From Heminiphilus faecis (GTDB lineage Bacteria; Bacteroidota; Bacteroidia; Bacteroidales; Muribaculaceae), in contig NZ_VSMC01000018.1 in assembly GCF_008728965.1 (NCBI RefSeq), positions 1 through 64,000 on the forward strand: DNA of 64,000 nucleotides, given 5' to 3'. Position 1 is the stretch's first letter, and each line of letters opens with the position of its first letter. Below the pieces are notes generated by a model. That model was not told the origin of the DNA. It saw only the letters and a program-made list of their open reading frames with translations, and did not search any database. Shown piece after piece: positions 55,424 to 64,000 of this stretch. The translations under genes and the position numbers were made by a program.

Positions 55424-56106
55424 TTAAACTAATATAGTTTCATACATATGCTTCACACTTATAGCGGAGCATACATCATGGCGTTCCCTACCCTCACGTG
55501 ACAAATCCAATTGTAACGAAACCGTGAGAAGCACCGAATGCTATAATACATTTCGATGCAGCATATTATGCTAATTGATTAGCAATAGTTTACGACTTAA
55601 AAGATAGAAGCCTCAAAAATTTACTTGTTTTTTCGCCGAAAATCGAAGATTTAACGTTTTTAACCTTAGTTTGCTTTAAACGAAGGGAAAAGAGAAAAAT
55701 AATCCTCGTTTGCTTTGAAACTTCCGGTTCGCAAAGATAAAGCTTATCTGTGATTATTTCGCCGATTATGGATGCAAAATCAGAGATGTATTCACAGATT
55801 TTCTGGTTGTCTTTTGGGCTTGACAAGGGCTCGAATCATGCCTGTTTTGTGAACTGGATTTCTGTGTCTTTTGTAGCCAAAAGAGAAAATCGGCAAATAT
55901 GGTTCGGCTCGGCTTTGGCGAAGCCATCTCTTTTTCTCCCTCTGTTGGCTTTACTTTAATGCACGTATATATGAATACGAGGATAAAGTAAAGTTGTTTT
56001 TCATTTTGAGATGCAAATAAATTCTGATTTTGGCGGTATATTCAGGAATAAGTCTTATTTTTGTATTGAATAATATTTTATTGGTTTATTGGTAAATATA
56101 TAAGCT
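55424..56106. other. Intergenic boundary between SusCD locus and defence island
   Basis: No convincing gene in 683 bases. Small palindromes (AAACTAATATAGTTT at 55427-55441; GCTAATTGATTAGC at 55570-55583; GGCTTTGGCGAAGCC near 55910). A -7-like TATTTTTG (56056-56063) precedes hipB, with TTTG at 56029-56032 (spacing 23, long). A 69-codon GTG-start frame at 55750 has no coding support. Confidence 0.5.
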
Positions 56107-56424
56107 ATGAATAATATAGTAGCTTTTAATATTTCAAGTCCCAGTGATATTGCTTTGCAAATTGCAGCAAGAGTCAAGACGCGGAGGCTTGAATTGGACT
56201 TAACTCAAGAAGGGTTGGCAGCAAGAGCAGGAGTCAAGTTCGCCACTTACCGGAGATTCGAGCAGACTGGGGAAATTTCTTTGAAAGGTTTGCTTCAAGT
56301 CGGATTCGCCTTGAATGCACTTACTGACTTTGATGCTCTTTTTGCGCAAAAGCAGTATCAGACTCTTGATGATGTATTGAATGAGCAAAGTGTTACACGT
56401 AAAAGAGGAAAGAAAAATGAATAG
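56107..56424 (+). CDS. hipB: HipB-like XRE antitoxin
   Basis: 105 residues. Helix-turn-helix: IAARVKTRRLELDLTQEGLA and ARAGVKFATYRRFEQTGEIS; then a short C-terminal tail rich in Lys (VTRKRGKKNE). It is the antitoxin of a HipBA module: its stop overlaps a hipA start (ATG at 56417) by eight bases. That hipA start, however, belongs to a relic; the intact hipA lies 4.4 kb downstream after an inserted NTPase gene. Confidence 0.85.
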   Translation: MNNIVAFNISSPSDIALQIAARVKTRRLELDLTQEGLAARAGVKFATYRRFEQTGEISLKGLLQVGFALNALTDFDALFAQKQYQTLDDVLNEQSVTRKRGKKNE

Positions 56425-56479
56425 CATAAAGCAGATAGAAATCATTTATGACAATCGTTTGGTCGGTCGTTTGGCCTTG
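56401..56479 (+). repeat. 79-bp direct repeat, left copy (hipB/hipA junction)
   Basis: Covers the last 8 codons of hipB and the first 21 codons of hipA. It matches 60813-60891 at 70 of 79 positions by my count, without gaps. The two copies bracket the NTPase gene precisely. Confidence 0.9.
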
Positions 56480-56530
56480 TTGAGGACAACGAGCAATTTT
56501 CTAAAATATATTCAAGAAAATGGCCTTTAA
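56417..56530 (+). pseudogene. hipA: hipA 5' relic (37 codons)
   Basis: Starts MNSIKQIEIIYDNRLVGRLA, only three differences from the first 21 residues of the intact HipA at 60829, then leaves homology and stops after LRTTSNFLKYIQENGL. All catalytic parts are missing. The next start (56533) is two bases beyond its stop, so the fragment now acts as a translational bridge from hipB to the NTPase gene. Confidence 0.8.
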
Positions 56531-56532
56531 TT

Positions 56533-59500
56533 ATGAGCGATAGGGAACTAATTCCAAATGTTAATGTTACGGAATCCAGTAAATTGGATAGCCGTTCAAT
56601 TCGGTTTTTGAAGACTTTCTTCCCGGATGATTTAGTTGACTGTTGCCAGCTCCAGGAAGGAGGTACATTGCCGAATATTGATGGATATCTTGATATTCTG
56701 TGTCCTGATGGTACCGCAAGAGAAAAGGTTGTGGTTCAAGTTAAACATCTTACTTATCCAGAGAAAAATGGGGATGTATATTATGACATTCCTCAGTCGA
56801 TTTATGCATATGCAGAACGACATAAAGGTGAACTTGTCTTATTTATTGCTTGTGATTATGAGCGCAAAAAAATTTATTGGAGAAATATTAGCGAAACTTC
56901 AATAGAAGAATTTAGAAATAAGTCAGATCACATACAAAATACAGCAAGATATCATTTTCTTGATAGTGAAAAATGCTCAGAAAACAATGTAAAAGAAACT
57001 ATTGAACTTTGGCGTGAACTATATAAAAAGAAAATGGATTCCATTAAGGATGACCGAAAATTGGCAGATCAGTTTGCTTCAAAACAAAGGATGTGCTTTA
57101 ATCTCATTTCCTCTGAATTACACGGTGTAAAAGATTCCCATATATATAGGTATCAGGTTGATGAAGTAATGCAATGGATTACGAAAGATATCAGCAGAAA
57201 TGAGAAATCCATTTGTCTTCTTGCAGGTGATGCCGGAGTAGGTAAGTCAGCTGTATTAAAAGAACTGATTTCTAAGAACCGGAATGATGGTATCAAGTAT
57301 TTATGCATTAAAGCTGATTCTATTGATGATAATGGTAATCCTATCACTTTAGGCGAATTGCGTGATACATTGGCATATTACAGTTCATCAGCTGAGAACG
57401 TGATTCTGATTATAGATCAAATCGATGCACTGTCTCAATCTCTCACTAACGATAGAACACACTTAAATATGACAATGGCAGTACTATCATCACTGGAAGA
57501 TTGGACTAATGTTAAAGCTGTTGTTTCGTGTCGTAAATATGATCTTGAATATGATTCTGTTTTAAATAGCCTTAAGGATAAATCCACAATTATTGAGATA
57601 GGAGAATTGTCCGATGAGGAGGTTGCCATGGCACTTGATAAACTGGAAGAAGGGCTTATTAAGAAAGTAGATTGTGTGACGGCTAAAATACTCAGAACAG
57701 TTCAGGTTCTGAATTCATTTTCTATTTTGTTTCAGCGGAATAAATCAAGAATAAACTTCAATAGTCAGATAGAACTATACGATGCCCTATGGGACACTAT
57801 CGTTTTGGATTCATCTTCACAATATGATTTGGAAATAAGGGAAGATTTGATGTATAAGATTGCTGATACAATACGTGGGACAGGAACCTTACATCCTCAG
57901 TTTGCACCGACCTCCCATCAGAAACAAGCTTACGAGTATCTGGCGAGCAATGGTCTTATCCGGCGTGAAGGGTGTGCTGTATCATTCTTCCATCAATCTT
58001 TCTATGAATATACTCTTGCCCGTCATTATTCTGAAAATAATAGTCTGTTTGCAACTGATATCAAAAAAGAGATTCAGGGCCTGGAAGTGAGATCAATGGT
58101 TAAGGCAGTTCTTGATTTCAAACGGGGGCATGATGTCACAAAATTCGTTGAAGAAGCCCGTAGTATCCTTATGGATTCAGATATTAGGCTACATCTAAAA
58201 CTATTGACATTATCAGTATTAGCTTTTGTAAATAATCCATCCTGTGGTGAGAAACTTCTTATTACCGAGGTCTGTCAGAAAGATGGAAAAATGTTGAGCT
58301 ATTTCCTTCGAGGAGCCGGTTCTATAAGTTGGTTCATAACTATCCGTAATATTTTGAACAGAATGATGCCTGAACTTAGGAAAACTGATGAATTGTTTTT
58401 CCCGATTATATCATGTTTGTCACGATATGCTTTTAGTAAACCGGAATATGTGTATGATATGATTAATAGAATACAAGATCAGGAATCAAGATTATTTGCT
58501 GTTGCTTACATATTGCGAGAGCATAATGACTATAGTCAACCTTGTGTTCTCAAAGCATACGCTGAAACACAATCGCAAAATGCCTTTTTTGTTGTCAATC
58601 TAATTCAGGACGCAATACACAGTAATAGCGAATTTGCTATGGAGGAGACAGAAAAACTGATTCTGGATTGTTTTATGTCTGACGATTCATGTAACAAACA
58701 TGAACAATATGAGTTGGCGGAAGTATTATGTCCTAAACTGTCTGTTGAATACCCGAAGGAATTGCTCAGAATACTGCACAATTGCATTTGTAACACAGTA
58801 TATAAAACAGCACAAAATGGTTATTATGGTTTTTCAACAACAAAAGCATTCGATAGGATTAGCATGGATACCACTAATGGAAAACTGCTGAAGATATACG
58901 AAGATCTTTTGATTCGCTATTCGCATGATGAAACTATTGTGCGCCCACTTGTTGTAGAACTTATGTCGCTGAATAATGAGACAACGTTGTCTTTGGCTTT
59001 TTCCGCTATTGCTGTAGCGCCAGAGCCGTATGACGATTTGATTCGTCCCCTGTTAGTGAATAACGAACAGATTGAAGGATATCTTCACGGAGATGTAGAG
59101 TTCTTCTTTTTGAAAATGCTAAGAGCTTGGTATGACACATTAAACGAAAACGATGCTGAGTGGTATCAGAGATTATTGTTGTCTTATAAGTCTGAATTCG
59201 ATTTTAGATATGCCAAGGAGAGAAAGTGGAGTCGGTTCTTATGTCCTCATTTATGGTGGAACAAATGGGAACTGATATGCAATACTTTGCCAGAGGACCA
59301 TATGCTTCCGGAACTGAAGAGATGTTATCAAGAACTTATGCGCAGATTTGGAAGAAAATATGAAGTTGAATGTCCAAACCATTGTGTTACTATGGCAAAA
59401 GTTTGCGGCGGTGTAGTAAGTAGTGAAAAATATGAAAGATGGCCGCTTTCGAACTGGCTGAGTTCATTCCTGAAACTTGGAGAATATAAATGGCGTGAAG

Positions 59501-60807
59501 GTAGAAATCCTATCAGCCAAGGAGAGCATGCTAATGCTTTTAAAAAGTGTGTGACCGCAAATCCTAATAAGTTTTACAATTTTGTATTTGAAATAAGCAC
59601 TTTGGATGACATTTCGGATATGTATAAGGTTGCCGGTCTTGAAGGTCTTTTTGCTGGAGGAATAAATCCAAATTCACTTTGGAATTTGGCAGAGTTGTAC
59701 ATCACAGAAGCGTTTGCTAAGTCTGATAGCTATACGTTTAGCCAAATTGTAGAATACTATATAAAAGAGGAAAATAGCCATATTGATGGAATTATGGAGT
59801 TATGCAAAACTCTTACTATTGCTCCTTTTATGGAAAATGATAGTATAATTATAAATGAAGATAGCAACAAGGATATGGGTAGGCGAGCAACAGACTTACT
59901 CACAAAGGGTATGAATTCTTATCAAGGTCGTGCCGCTGAATTATTAGTGCATATGTGTACGCTCCCGTCGCGTAGATCGGAAGTTTATGAGTTCTTCGTC
60001 AATTGCAGTTCTACCTTGCACGAGTGTGTAAAAACTGTACCTCTTTATTACCTTAATATTGAAGGCTATTTTGATAAAGAACTATATTTTCGGATGCTAA
60101 AACCTCTCCTTTCAAGCATGGGTGTCGAAGCATTATATATTCGTGCAAATGTAATACAATGGTGCTTTTATCACAAGAATGATATCGTAAGTGATTTTAT
60201 CAATTGTATTGAGCATGATTCTTCAAGCCATGAATTACTCGTTCAGATATATTTTTATGGTTCAGTCGGGGGAGATGATTCAGAGGAATGTGAAAATCGA
60301 CTTGAGAAAATACTTGACGCTGACAATGAGGATATTGTAGCAAAAATTGTTGAGATTTCAATGAGGTCATATGAGAATGCTGAATACAGAGGTTTAAGCA
60401 TGAGGTTTCTCGAACGATATGCAACGGACTATAGGGGAAAAGTTGTAAATGCATACTCATGGCATTGTAATTCCCTCCCAATTGAAGCTTTTGACTGGTA
60501 CTGCGGTATTGTCAAGACCAATATGGGCAAGAAGGGTAGAGAAATATATAATCAGCTAAAGTATGTAAAGAAATGCATTTCAGCATATCCTGTCCAGTCT
60601 TATAAATTCATTTCCTCTCAGAGATATTCCGACATAGATGGTGTAAATATGGTCGATGATGAAATAGTTAAAATTTTACTTGAGATTTATAAAAAGTTAC
60701 GTCAGGATGAGAATACTGATGCTATGAATGAGTTACTTGATTTATTTGATGAATATATATATCGTGATAATAGAGTTTTGAAAAATGCGGTTTCTCTATT
60801 GTCGTAA
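56533..60807 (+). CDS. STAND-type NTPase with N-terminal nuclease-like domain (candidate antiphage protein)
   Basis: 1424 residues. N terminus (about 20-160): GGTLPNIDGYLDIL (D50, D54) and VVVQVKHL (Q69, K71), the pattern of PD-(D/E)xK/DUF4365-like nucleases with Q in place of E. NTPase: Walker A GDAGVGKS (232-239), Walker B LIIDQID (292-298), sensor-like SCRKYD (332-337), and the winged-helix motif FHQSFYEYTLARHY (486-499) seen in NACHT/STAND proteins. From about 510 to 1424 it is a long alpha-solenoid without known catalytic motifs, suited to ligand recognition. Nuclease + STAND NTPase + solenoid is the architecture of Avs-type phage sensors; the similarity is architectural. AT-rich relative to the core genes. 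It ends just before the right direct repeat. Confidence 0.75.
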   Translation: MSDRELIPNVNVTESSKLDSRSIRFLKTFFPDDLVDCCQLQEGGTLPNIDGYLDILCPDGTAREKVVVQVKHLTYPEKNGDVYYDIPQSIYAYAERHKGELVLFIACDYERKKIYWRNISETSIEEFRNKSDHIQNTARYHFLDSEKCSENNVKETIELWRELYKKKMDSIKDDRKLADQFASKQRMCFNLISSELHGVKDSHIYRYQVDEVMQWITKDISRNEKSICLLAGDAGVGKSAVLKELISKNRNDGIKYLCIKADSIDDNGNPITLGELRDTLAYYSSSAENVILIIDQIDALSQSLTNDRTHLNMTMAVLSSLEDWTNVKAVVSCRKYDLEYDSVLNSLKDKSTIIEIGELSDEEVAMALDKLEEGLIKKVDCVTAKILRTVQVLNSFSILFQRNKSRINFNSQIELYDALWDTIVLDSSSQYDLEIREDLMYKIADTIRGTGTLHPQFAPTSHQKQAYEYLASNGLIRREGCAVSFFHQSFYEYTLARHYSENNSLFATDIKKEIQGLEVRSMVKAVLDFKRGHDVTKFVEEARSILMDSDIRLHLKLLTLSVLAFVNNPSCGEKLLITEVCQKDGKMLSYFLRGAGSISWFITIRNILNRMMPELRKTDELFFPIISCLSRYAFSKPEYVYDMINRIQDQESRLFAVAYILREHNDYSQPCVLKAYAETQSQNAFFVVNLIQDAIHSNSEFAMEETEKLILDCFMSDDSCNKHEQYELAEVLCPKLSVEYPKELLRILHNCICNTVYKTAQNGYYGFSTTKAFDRISMDTTNGKLLKIYEDLLIRYSHDETIVRPLVVELMSLNNETTLSLAFSAIAVAPEPYDDLIRPLLVNNEQIEGYLHGDVEFFFLKMLRAWYDTLNENDAEWYQRLLLSYKSEFDFRYAKERKWSRFLCPHLWWNKWELICNTLPEDHMLPELKRCYQELMRRFGRKYEVECPNHCVTMAKVCGGVVSSEKYERWPLSNWLSSFLKLGEYKWREGRNPISQGEHANAFKKCVTANPNKFYNFVFEISTLDDISDMYKVAGLEGLFAGGINPNSLWNLAELYITEAFAKSDSYTFSQIVEYYIKEENSHIDGIMELCKTLTIAPFMENDSIIINEDSNKDMGRRATDLLTKGMNSYQGRAAELLVHMCTLPSRRSEVYEFFVNCSSTLHECVKTVPLYYLNIEGYFDKELYFRMLKPLLSSMGVEALYIRANVIQWCFYHKNDIVSDFINCIEHDSSSHELLVQIYFYGSVGGDDSEECENRLEKILDADNEDIVAKIVEISMRSYENAEYRGLSMRFLERYATDYRGKVVNAYSWHCNSLPIEAFDWYCGIVKTNMGKKGREIYNQLKYVKKCISAYPVQSYKFISSQRYSDIDGVNMVDDEIVKILLEIYKKLRQDENTDAMNELLDLFDEYIYRDNRVLKNAVSLLS

Positions 60808-60812
60808 CTTTC

Positions 60813-60891
60813 AAAAGAGGAAAGAAAGATGAATAGCATAAAACAGATAGAAGTTATTTACGATAGTCGTGTGGTCGGTCGTTTGGCTTTG
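60813..60891 (+). repeat. 79-bp direct repeat, right copy
   Basis: Carries a relic of the hipB 3' end (reads KRGKKDE then stop) followed by the true hipA start. Partner of 56401-56479. Confidence 0.9.
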
Positions 60892-61920
60892 ACCAAAGAG
60901 GGATTATGTGCATTTGAGTATTCGGCTGAATGGCTCAATACAGGCTTCTCCATATCTCCATTTGAATTACCATTGCGCAGCGGTGTCTTTGTTGCAAAAC
61001 CCCGTCCATTCGAGGGCGGATTCGGTGCTTTTGACGATTGTCTACCAGATGGTTGGGGGCTGCTGATCCTTGATAGGTATTTGCAGCAGAAGGGAATCAA
61101 TCCACGTACATTATCATTGCTTGATCGTTTGGCGTTAGTTGGTTCGACAGGTCGTGGTGCGTTGGAGTTTCGTCCTGACAAGAGTGTTGTATCGAAACAA
61201 GAGTATGCGGATTTCGAGAAGTTGGCATTGAACGCTGAACAGATTCTTGATAGTGAAGAGTATACTGGTGAGGGAATCGAGGAATTTCAATATAGAGGTG
61301 GTTCTCCAGGTGGTGCCAGACCGAAAATTTTCACTCGCTTTGAAGATAAAGAATGGTTGGTAAAGTTTCGTGCGAAGAGAGATTCAAAACGTATCGGTGT
61401 TGATGAGTACAATTATTCGCTTCTTGCAAAGAAATGCGGAATTGAAATGCCAGAAACACGACTGTTTGAGGAAAAATATTTCGGAGTAGAGCGTTTTGAC
61501 CGTACCTCAAACGGTAAATTACACGTTGTAAGCATTGCCGGACTTATCGGGGCAGACTATCGTTTGCCAAGCATAGACTACACTCACATATTTCAAGTAT
61601 GCGCAGCTCTGACACATAGCGTGGCGGAAATGTGGAAAGTGTATCGTCTTATGGTATTCAACTACTTGATTGATAACAAAGATGACCACGCAAAGAATTT
61701 TGCTTTTATCTATCGTGATGGCGATTGGCATTTTGCTCCTGCATACGACCTTTTGCCAAGTGATGGTATAAATGGATTCCATACTACTTCAATTAACGAT
61801 AGTATCGAACCAACAAAGGTGGATTTATTTGCAGTGGCTGTAAAAGTTGGATTGAATGAGAAAGAAGTGATTGAAGTCTTTGAAAAAATGGAGAAATATA
61901 TAGGAGTGTATTTTGTTTGA
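60829..61920 (+). CDS. hipA: HipA-type Ser/Thr kinase toxin
   Basis: 363 residues, shorter than E. coli HipA (440). N-terminal subdomain (1-110: VVGRLALTKEG, FGAFDDCLPDGWG), P-loop-like GGSPGGARPK (157-166), catalytic FNYLIDNKDDHAKNF (Asp286) and the metal-binding PAYD (304-307). All parts needed for kinase activity are present. HipA kinases phosphorylate translation factors such as glutamyl-tRNA synthetase; the target here is unknown. It is cut off from its hipB by the NTPase gene but still on the same strand. Confidence 0.9.
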   Translation: MNSIKQIEVIYDSRVVGRLALTKEGLCAFEYSAEWLNTGFSISPFELPLRSGVFVAKPRPFEGGFGAFDDCLPDGWGLLILDRYLQQKGINPRTLSLLDRLALVGSTGRGALEFRPDKSVVSKQEYADFEKLALNAEQILDSEEYTGEGIEEFQYRGGSPGGARPKIFTRFEDKEWLVKFRAKRDSKRIGVDEYNYSLLAKKCGIEMPETRLFEEKYFGVERFDRTSNGKLHVVSIAGLIGADYRLPSIDYTHIFQVCAALTHSVAEMWKVYRLMVFNYLIDNKDDHAKNFAFIYRDGDWHFAPAYDLLPSDGINGFHTTSINDSIEPTKVDLFAVAVKVGLNEKEVIEVFEKMEKYIGVYFV

Positions 61921-61971
61921 TTGTAAGTATTAAAATGAGGCCGATATTATTCGAAATTTGGCAATATAAAT

Positions 61972-62985
61972 ATGAGAAATTGTTATAAATACAGAGGTGG
62001 CATAGGACTCTTTGATAAAGATGGGAAATCAATATTTGATAGAGATGTAAACACTCTTGCAAATAATCAAATCTATCTTCCGACAAAAAGTGAATTAAAT
62101 GATCCAACAGAAGGCTTTTGTAATGACTATAAAATAATTTCATTGATTGAAGCGTTTAAGCAGTTTTCTGGAGATGTTAAAAAGCAGTATCAAGAATTGC
62201 TCGAAAAATTTGCCCAAATAGGGATTTATTCCCTAAGTAACAATGTGACCAATGAATTATTATGGGCTTATTATGGTGGTGGGCATACAGGATTCGCCAT
62301 AGAATATGACATTGATATACTCAAAGAGTCTCTAAATTACAATGAGAATTTTCAAGCTATTTTTGATTTTGATGTTGATTATTCTCGAAATGTTCCTATC
62401 GCGGATTTAACTATACTTCATAGTAAAGACATTATTCAGACTTTAAAGACTTTTTTGGGGACAAAATCGCTTTCGTGGAAGCATGAGGAAGAGCATCGTT
62501 TAATTGTTGAAGGAAAAGGTTTGTTTGATATTGATTATAGGGCAATTACTGGGATTTATTTTGGATATAGAATGCAAAAAGAACAGATTGACCAGATAAT
62601 GGATACTATGAAAGGTAGAGGGCTGTCATATTATAAAATGGAATTGATTGACAAAACATACAAATTTGCTCCATTAAAAATTGAAGATAAATATTCAAAT
62701 ACGGCCAAATATGTTGCAAATTGCATTGATTATGACGTGGATGAATTACTTCGGAATAGTTGTGTTGGTGAAGAAAAAATCTTATTGTATAGAGATAAGT
62801 TTATAGAGGCTTTGGAAAGTATTAAAAATGAGCCTTATATAAAAGATTTTTATATTGCGACAATGGCTTCAGATTCAAAAGAACCATTGTTAAAAATATT
62901 TGCAAATACCGCTAAAGGAATACCGCCGGTTAGAGAATTTAATTTTAGACTCAACGATAAGGGAGAACTTTATAGGATAAAATAA
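61972..62985 (+). CDS. DUF2971-family protein
   Basis: 337 residues. YKYRGGIGLF, NNQIYLPTKSELNDPTEGF, IGIYSLSNNVTNELLWAYYG and HTGFAIEYDID are the family's conserved blocks. Biochemical function unknown; members are common in defence-rich regions. Soluble, no signal peptide. 51 bp after hipA, same strand, similar AT-rich composition. Confidence 0.85.
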   Translation: MRNCYKYRGGIGLFDKDGKSIFDRDVNTLANNQIYLPTKSELNDPTEGFCNDYKIISLIEAFKQFSGDVKKQYQELLEKFAQIGIYSLSNNVTNELLWAYYGGGHTGFAIEYDIDILKESLNYNENFQAIFDFDVDYSRNVPIADLTILHSKDIIQTLKTFLGTKSLSWKHEEEHRLIVEGKGLFDIDYRAITGIYFGYRMQKEQIDQIMDTMKGRGLSYYKMELIDKTYKFAPLKIEDKYSNTAKYVANCIDYDVDELLRNSCVGEEKILLYRDKFIEALESIKNEPYIKDFYIATMASDSKEPLLKIFANTAKGIPPVREFNFRLNDKGELYRIK

Positions 62986-63062
62986 AAATATTTTGGTTGG
63001 AAAAGCGTCTTCTAGTCTTGCGATTTTTTGCCTGTAATACATCATTAAATATACTAAAGCAG

Positions 63063-63140
63063 TATCTTTGAGTATTATATGATTAGTTGATTATGACAAA
63101 AAATACAATGGGAACCAAACTGCCTCGAAAATTGGTGTAG
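63063..63140 (+). promoter_or_regulatory. Promoter and short upstream frame before the second XRE gene
   Basis: TATCTTTG (63063-63070) is a -7 match. A 15-codon frame (63093-63140, MTKNTMGTKLPRKLV) ends three bases before the XRE start. It may be a leader peptide or chance. Confidence 0.3.
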
Positions 63141-63143
63141 AAG

Positions 63144-63413
63144 ATGTCGATTGTAGGAGAACAGATTAAATTGGCTCGCCTACGAAGGAATCTGAGTGTG
63201 GCTCAAGTGGCGGAACGTGACACTTGCTCTCCATTGACCGTGTCTAGAATAGAGAAAGGTGTACCGACAGTAGCAATCGGAATCTACTTGCGAGTGCTGT
63301 ATGCCTTGCAGCTTGACGATGATATTCTGTGGCTGGCTAAAGAAGACAAACAGGGAAAAACTTTGCAGGATTTGAGTTTGAAGACAAGGAAACGAGCTTC
63401 GAAAAAGGGATAG
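63144..63413 (+). CDS. HipB-like XRE regulator, second copy
   Basis: 89 residues: IGEQIKLARLRR-type first helix (VGEQIKLARLRRNLSVAQVA), recognition region CSPLTVSRIEKGVPT, then YLRVLYALQLDDDILWLAKE and a basic Lys/Arg-rich tail. Typical of HipB antitoxins, but no hipA follows; the next gene is an ATPase. It may be an orphan antitoxin or regulate the ATPase. Confidence 0.8.
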   Translation: MSIVGEQIKLARLRRNLSVAQVAERDTCSPLTVSRIEKGVPTVAIGIYLRVLYALQLDDDILWLAKEDKQGKTLQDLSLKTRKRASKKG

Positions 63414-63477
63414 AGTGCATGTTCTCCTATACATAAGTTGAAATTTGTTCTGTTGGGATAAAAACATGGTTTTAAAT

Positions 63478-63508
63478 TTTGTGTTATGCTGTAAAAACAT
63501 TATGTTTG
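63478..63508 (+). promoter_or_regulatory. Canonical -33/-7 promoter of the ATPase gene
   Basis: TTTG (63478-63481), 19 bases, TATGTTTG (63501-63508): exact consensus and spacing for Bacteroidetes. The ATG follows 22 bases later. Confidence 0.75.
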
Positions 63509-63530
63509 CATTGCATAATGAATAAGGCGT

Positions 63531-64000
63531 ATGAAATTTGTTGATAGAATAGATGAAGCAGCCCGACTGAAAGATGCTCTTGTGAGAGAGAAATCCTCGT
63601 TAGTCGTGATGTACGGTCGCAGACGGCTGGGTAAGTCAACGCTCATTAAAAGGGTGTTGTCAGAAAATGATGTTTACTTCCTTGCTGACCGTTCTGAAGG
63701 GCAACATCAGAGAGTATTGCTTGCAAAAGTAATAGCACAAGTGTTCCCGGATTTCGACAAACTGACATATCCGGATTGGGAATCTATGTTTCGCGCGGTC
63801 AATTATCGAACAGACAAGCGTTTTACTTTATGTTTGGATGAGTTTCCGTATCTTGTAGAGCAATCTTCTGAACTGCCGTCTGTGCTGCAAAAACTGGTTG
63901 ATGAAAAGCAATTGAAGTATAATCTTGTGCTTTGCGGTTCGTCACAAAATATGATGTATGGATTGTTTCTTGATTCTACTGCACCTCTCTATGGTCGTGC
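63531..64000 (+). CDS. DUF234-type AAA ATPase (cut by window edge)
   Basis: 156 codons present, open to the right edge. MKFVDRIDEAARLKDALV is followed by Walker A GRRRLGKS (29-36) and Walker B-like FTLCLDEFPYLV (about 102-113), then LVLCGSSQNMMYGLF (sensor region). This is the archaeal-type ATPase family usually followed by a DUF234 nuclease-like C terminus of about 470 residues total. Its role is unsettled; members often occur in mobile or defence regions. Confidence 0.85.
   Translation, partial: MKFVDRIDEAARLKDALVREKSSLVVMYGRRRLGKSTLIKRVLSENDVYFLADRSEGQHQRVLLAKVIAQVFPDFDKLTYPDWESMFRAVNYRTDKRFTLCLDEFPYLVEQSSELPSVLQKLVDEKQLKYNLVLCGSSQNMMYGLFLDSTAPLYGR

Noticed and set aside
55750-55959. 69-codon GTG-start frame before hipB
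   Set aside because: No family resemblance, odd hydrophobic C terminus and no promoter; treated as intergenic.
56417-56530. Functional truncated HipA regulator
   Set aside because: Only 21 residues are homologous; the following 16 are unrelated and no kinase element is present. Considered a relic.

Overview
The window looks like a chromosome fragment of a gut Bacteroidales bacterium, most likely Muribaculaceae or a close relative. This is inferred from SusC/SusD, PorT-type barrels, Mfa-type fimbriae, a GH127 enzyme, an ECF sigma/FecR pair, the absence of Shine-Dalgarno sites and many TAnnTTTG (-7) promoters. No search was run, so the taxon is an inference.

Layout. 1-3.2 kb is an AT-rich accessory patch: the start of a possible transposase, a transglutaminase-like protein, a secreted protein carrying the end of an RHS core and a papain-like toxin domain, and three tandem copies of a small membrane protein (candidate immunity). 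A tRNA-Gln closes the patch. 3.8-16.9 kb is mostly housekeeping: GH127 arabinofuranosidase, SGNH esterase, PorT barrel, an M16 protease/cyclophilin operon, a TPR membrane regulator, a metal-efflux permease with an AraC regulator (both carrying HMA-like domains) and nicotinate phosphoribosyltransferase. 17.2-27.3 kb is a six-gene Mfa-type fimbrial operon. 27.8-28.4 kb holds three copies of a palindromic repeat that also supplies the 3' end of a glycosyltransferase gene. 28.4-37.2 kb has two glycosyltransferases, an MFS transporter, malic enzyme, a zinc protease and a POLLUX-like RCK channel protein next to a RyR-domain protein.

37.4-55.4 kb is a SusCD locus without any recognisable glycoside hydrolase. 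It has four secreted glycerophosphodiester phosphodiesterases in two paralogous pairs, a GlpT-like glycerol-3-phosphate transporter, a secreted LamG/beta-trefoil protein, a metallo-beta-lactamase-fold lipoprotein, an FN3/PQQ-propeller surface lipoprotein, SusC, SusD and a divergent ECF sigma/FecR pair. A 59-bp element with identical spacing lies upstream of susC and of one phosphodiesterase gene and reads like the ECF-sigma promoter plus a palindromic operator. I infer a system that binds glycerophosphodiesters or glycerol-phosphate polymers, cleaves them in the periplasm and imports glycerol 3-phosphate.

56.1-64 kb is an AT-rich defence-like island. A hipB-hipA module has been split by a 1424-residue STAND NTPase with a nuclease-like N terminus. 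The inserted gene is flanked by 79-bp imperfect direct repeats made of the hipB/hipA junction, leaving a 37-codon hipA relic upstream and an intact hipA downstream. A DUF2971 protein, a second HipB-like regulator and a DUF234-type ATPase (cut by the window edge) follow. The split hipBA/STAND unit and the phosphodiester SusCD locus are the two most novel-looking systems here.
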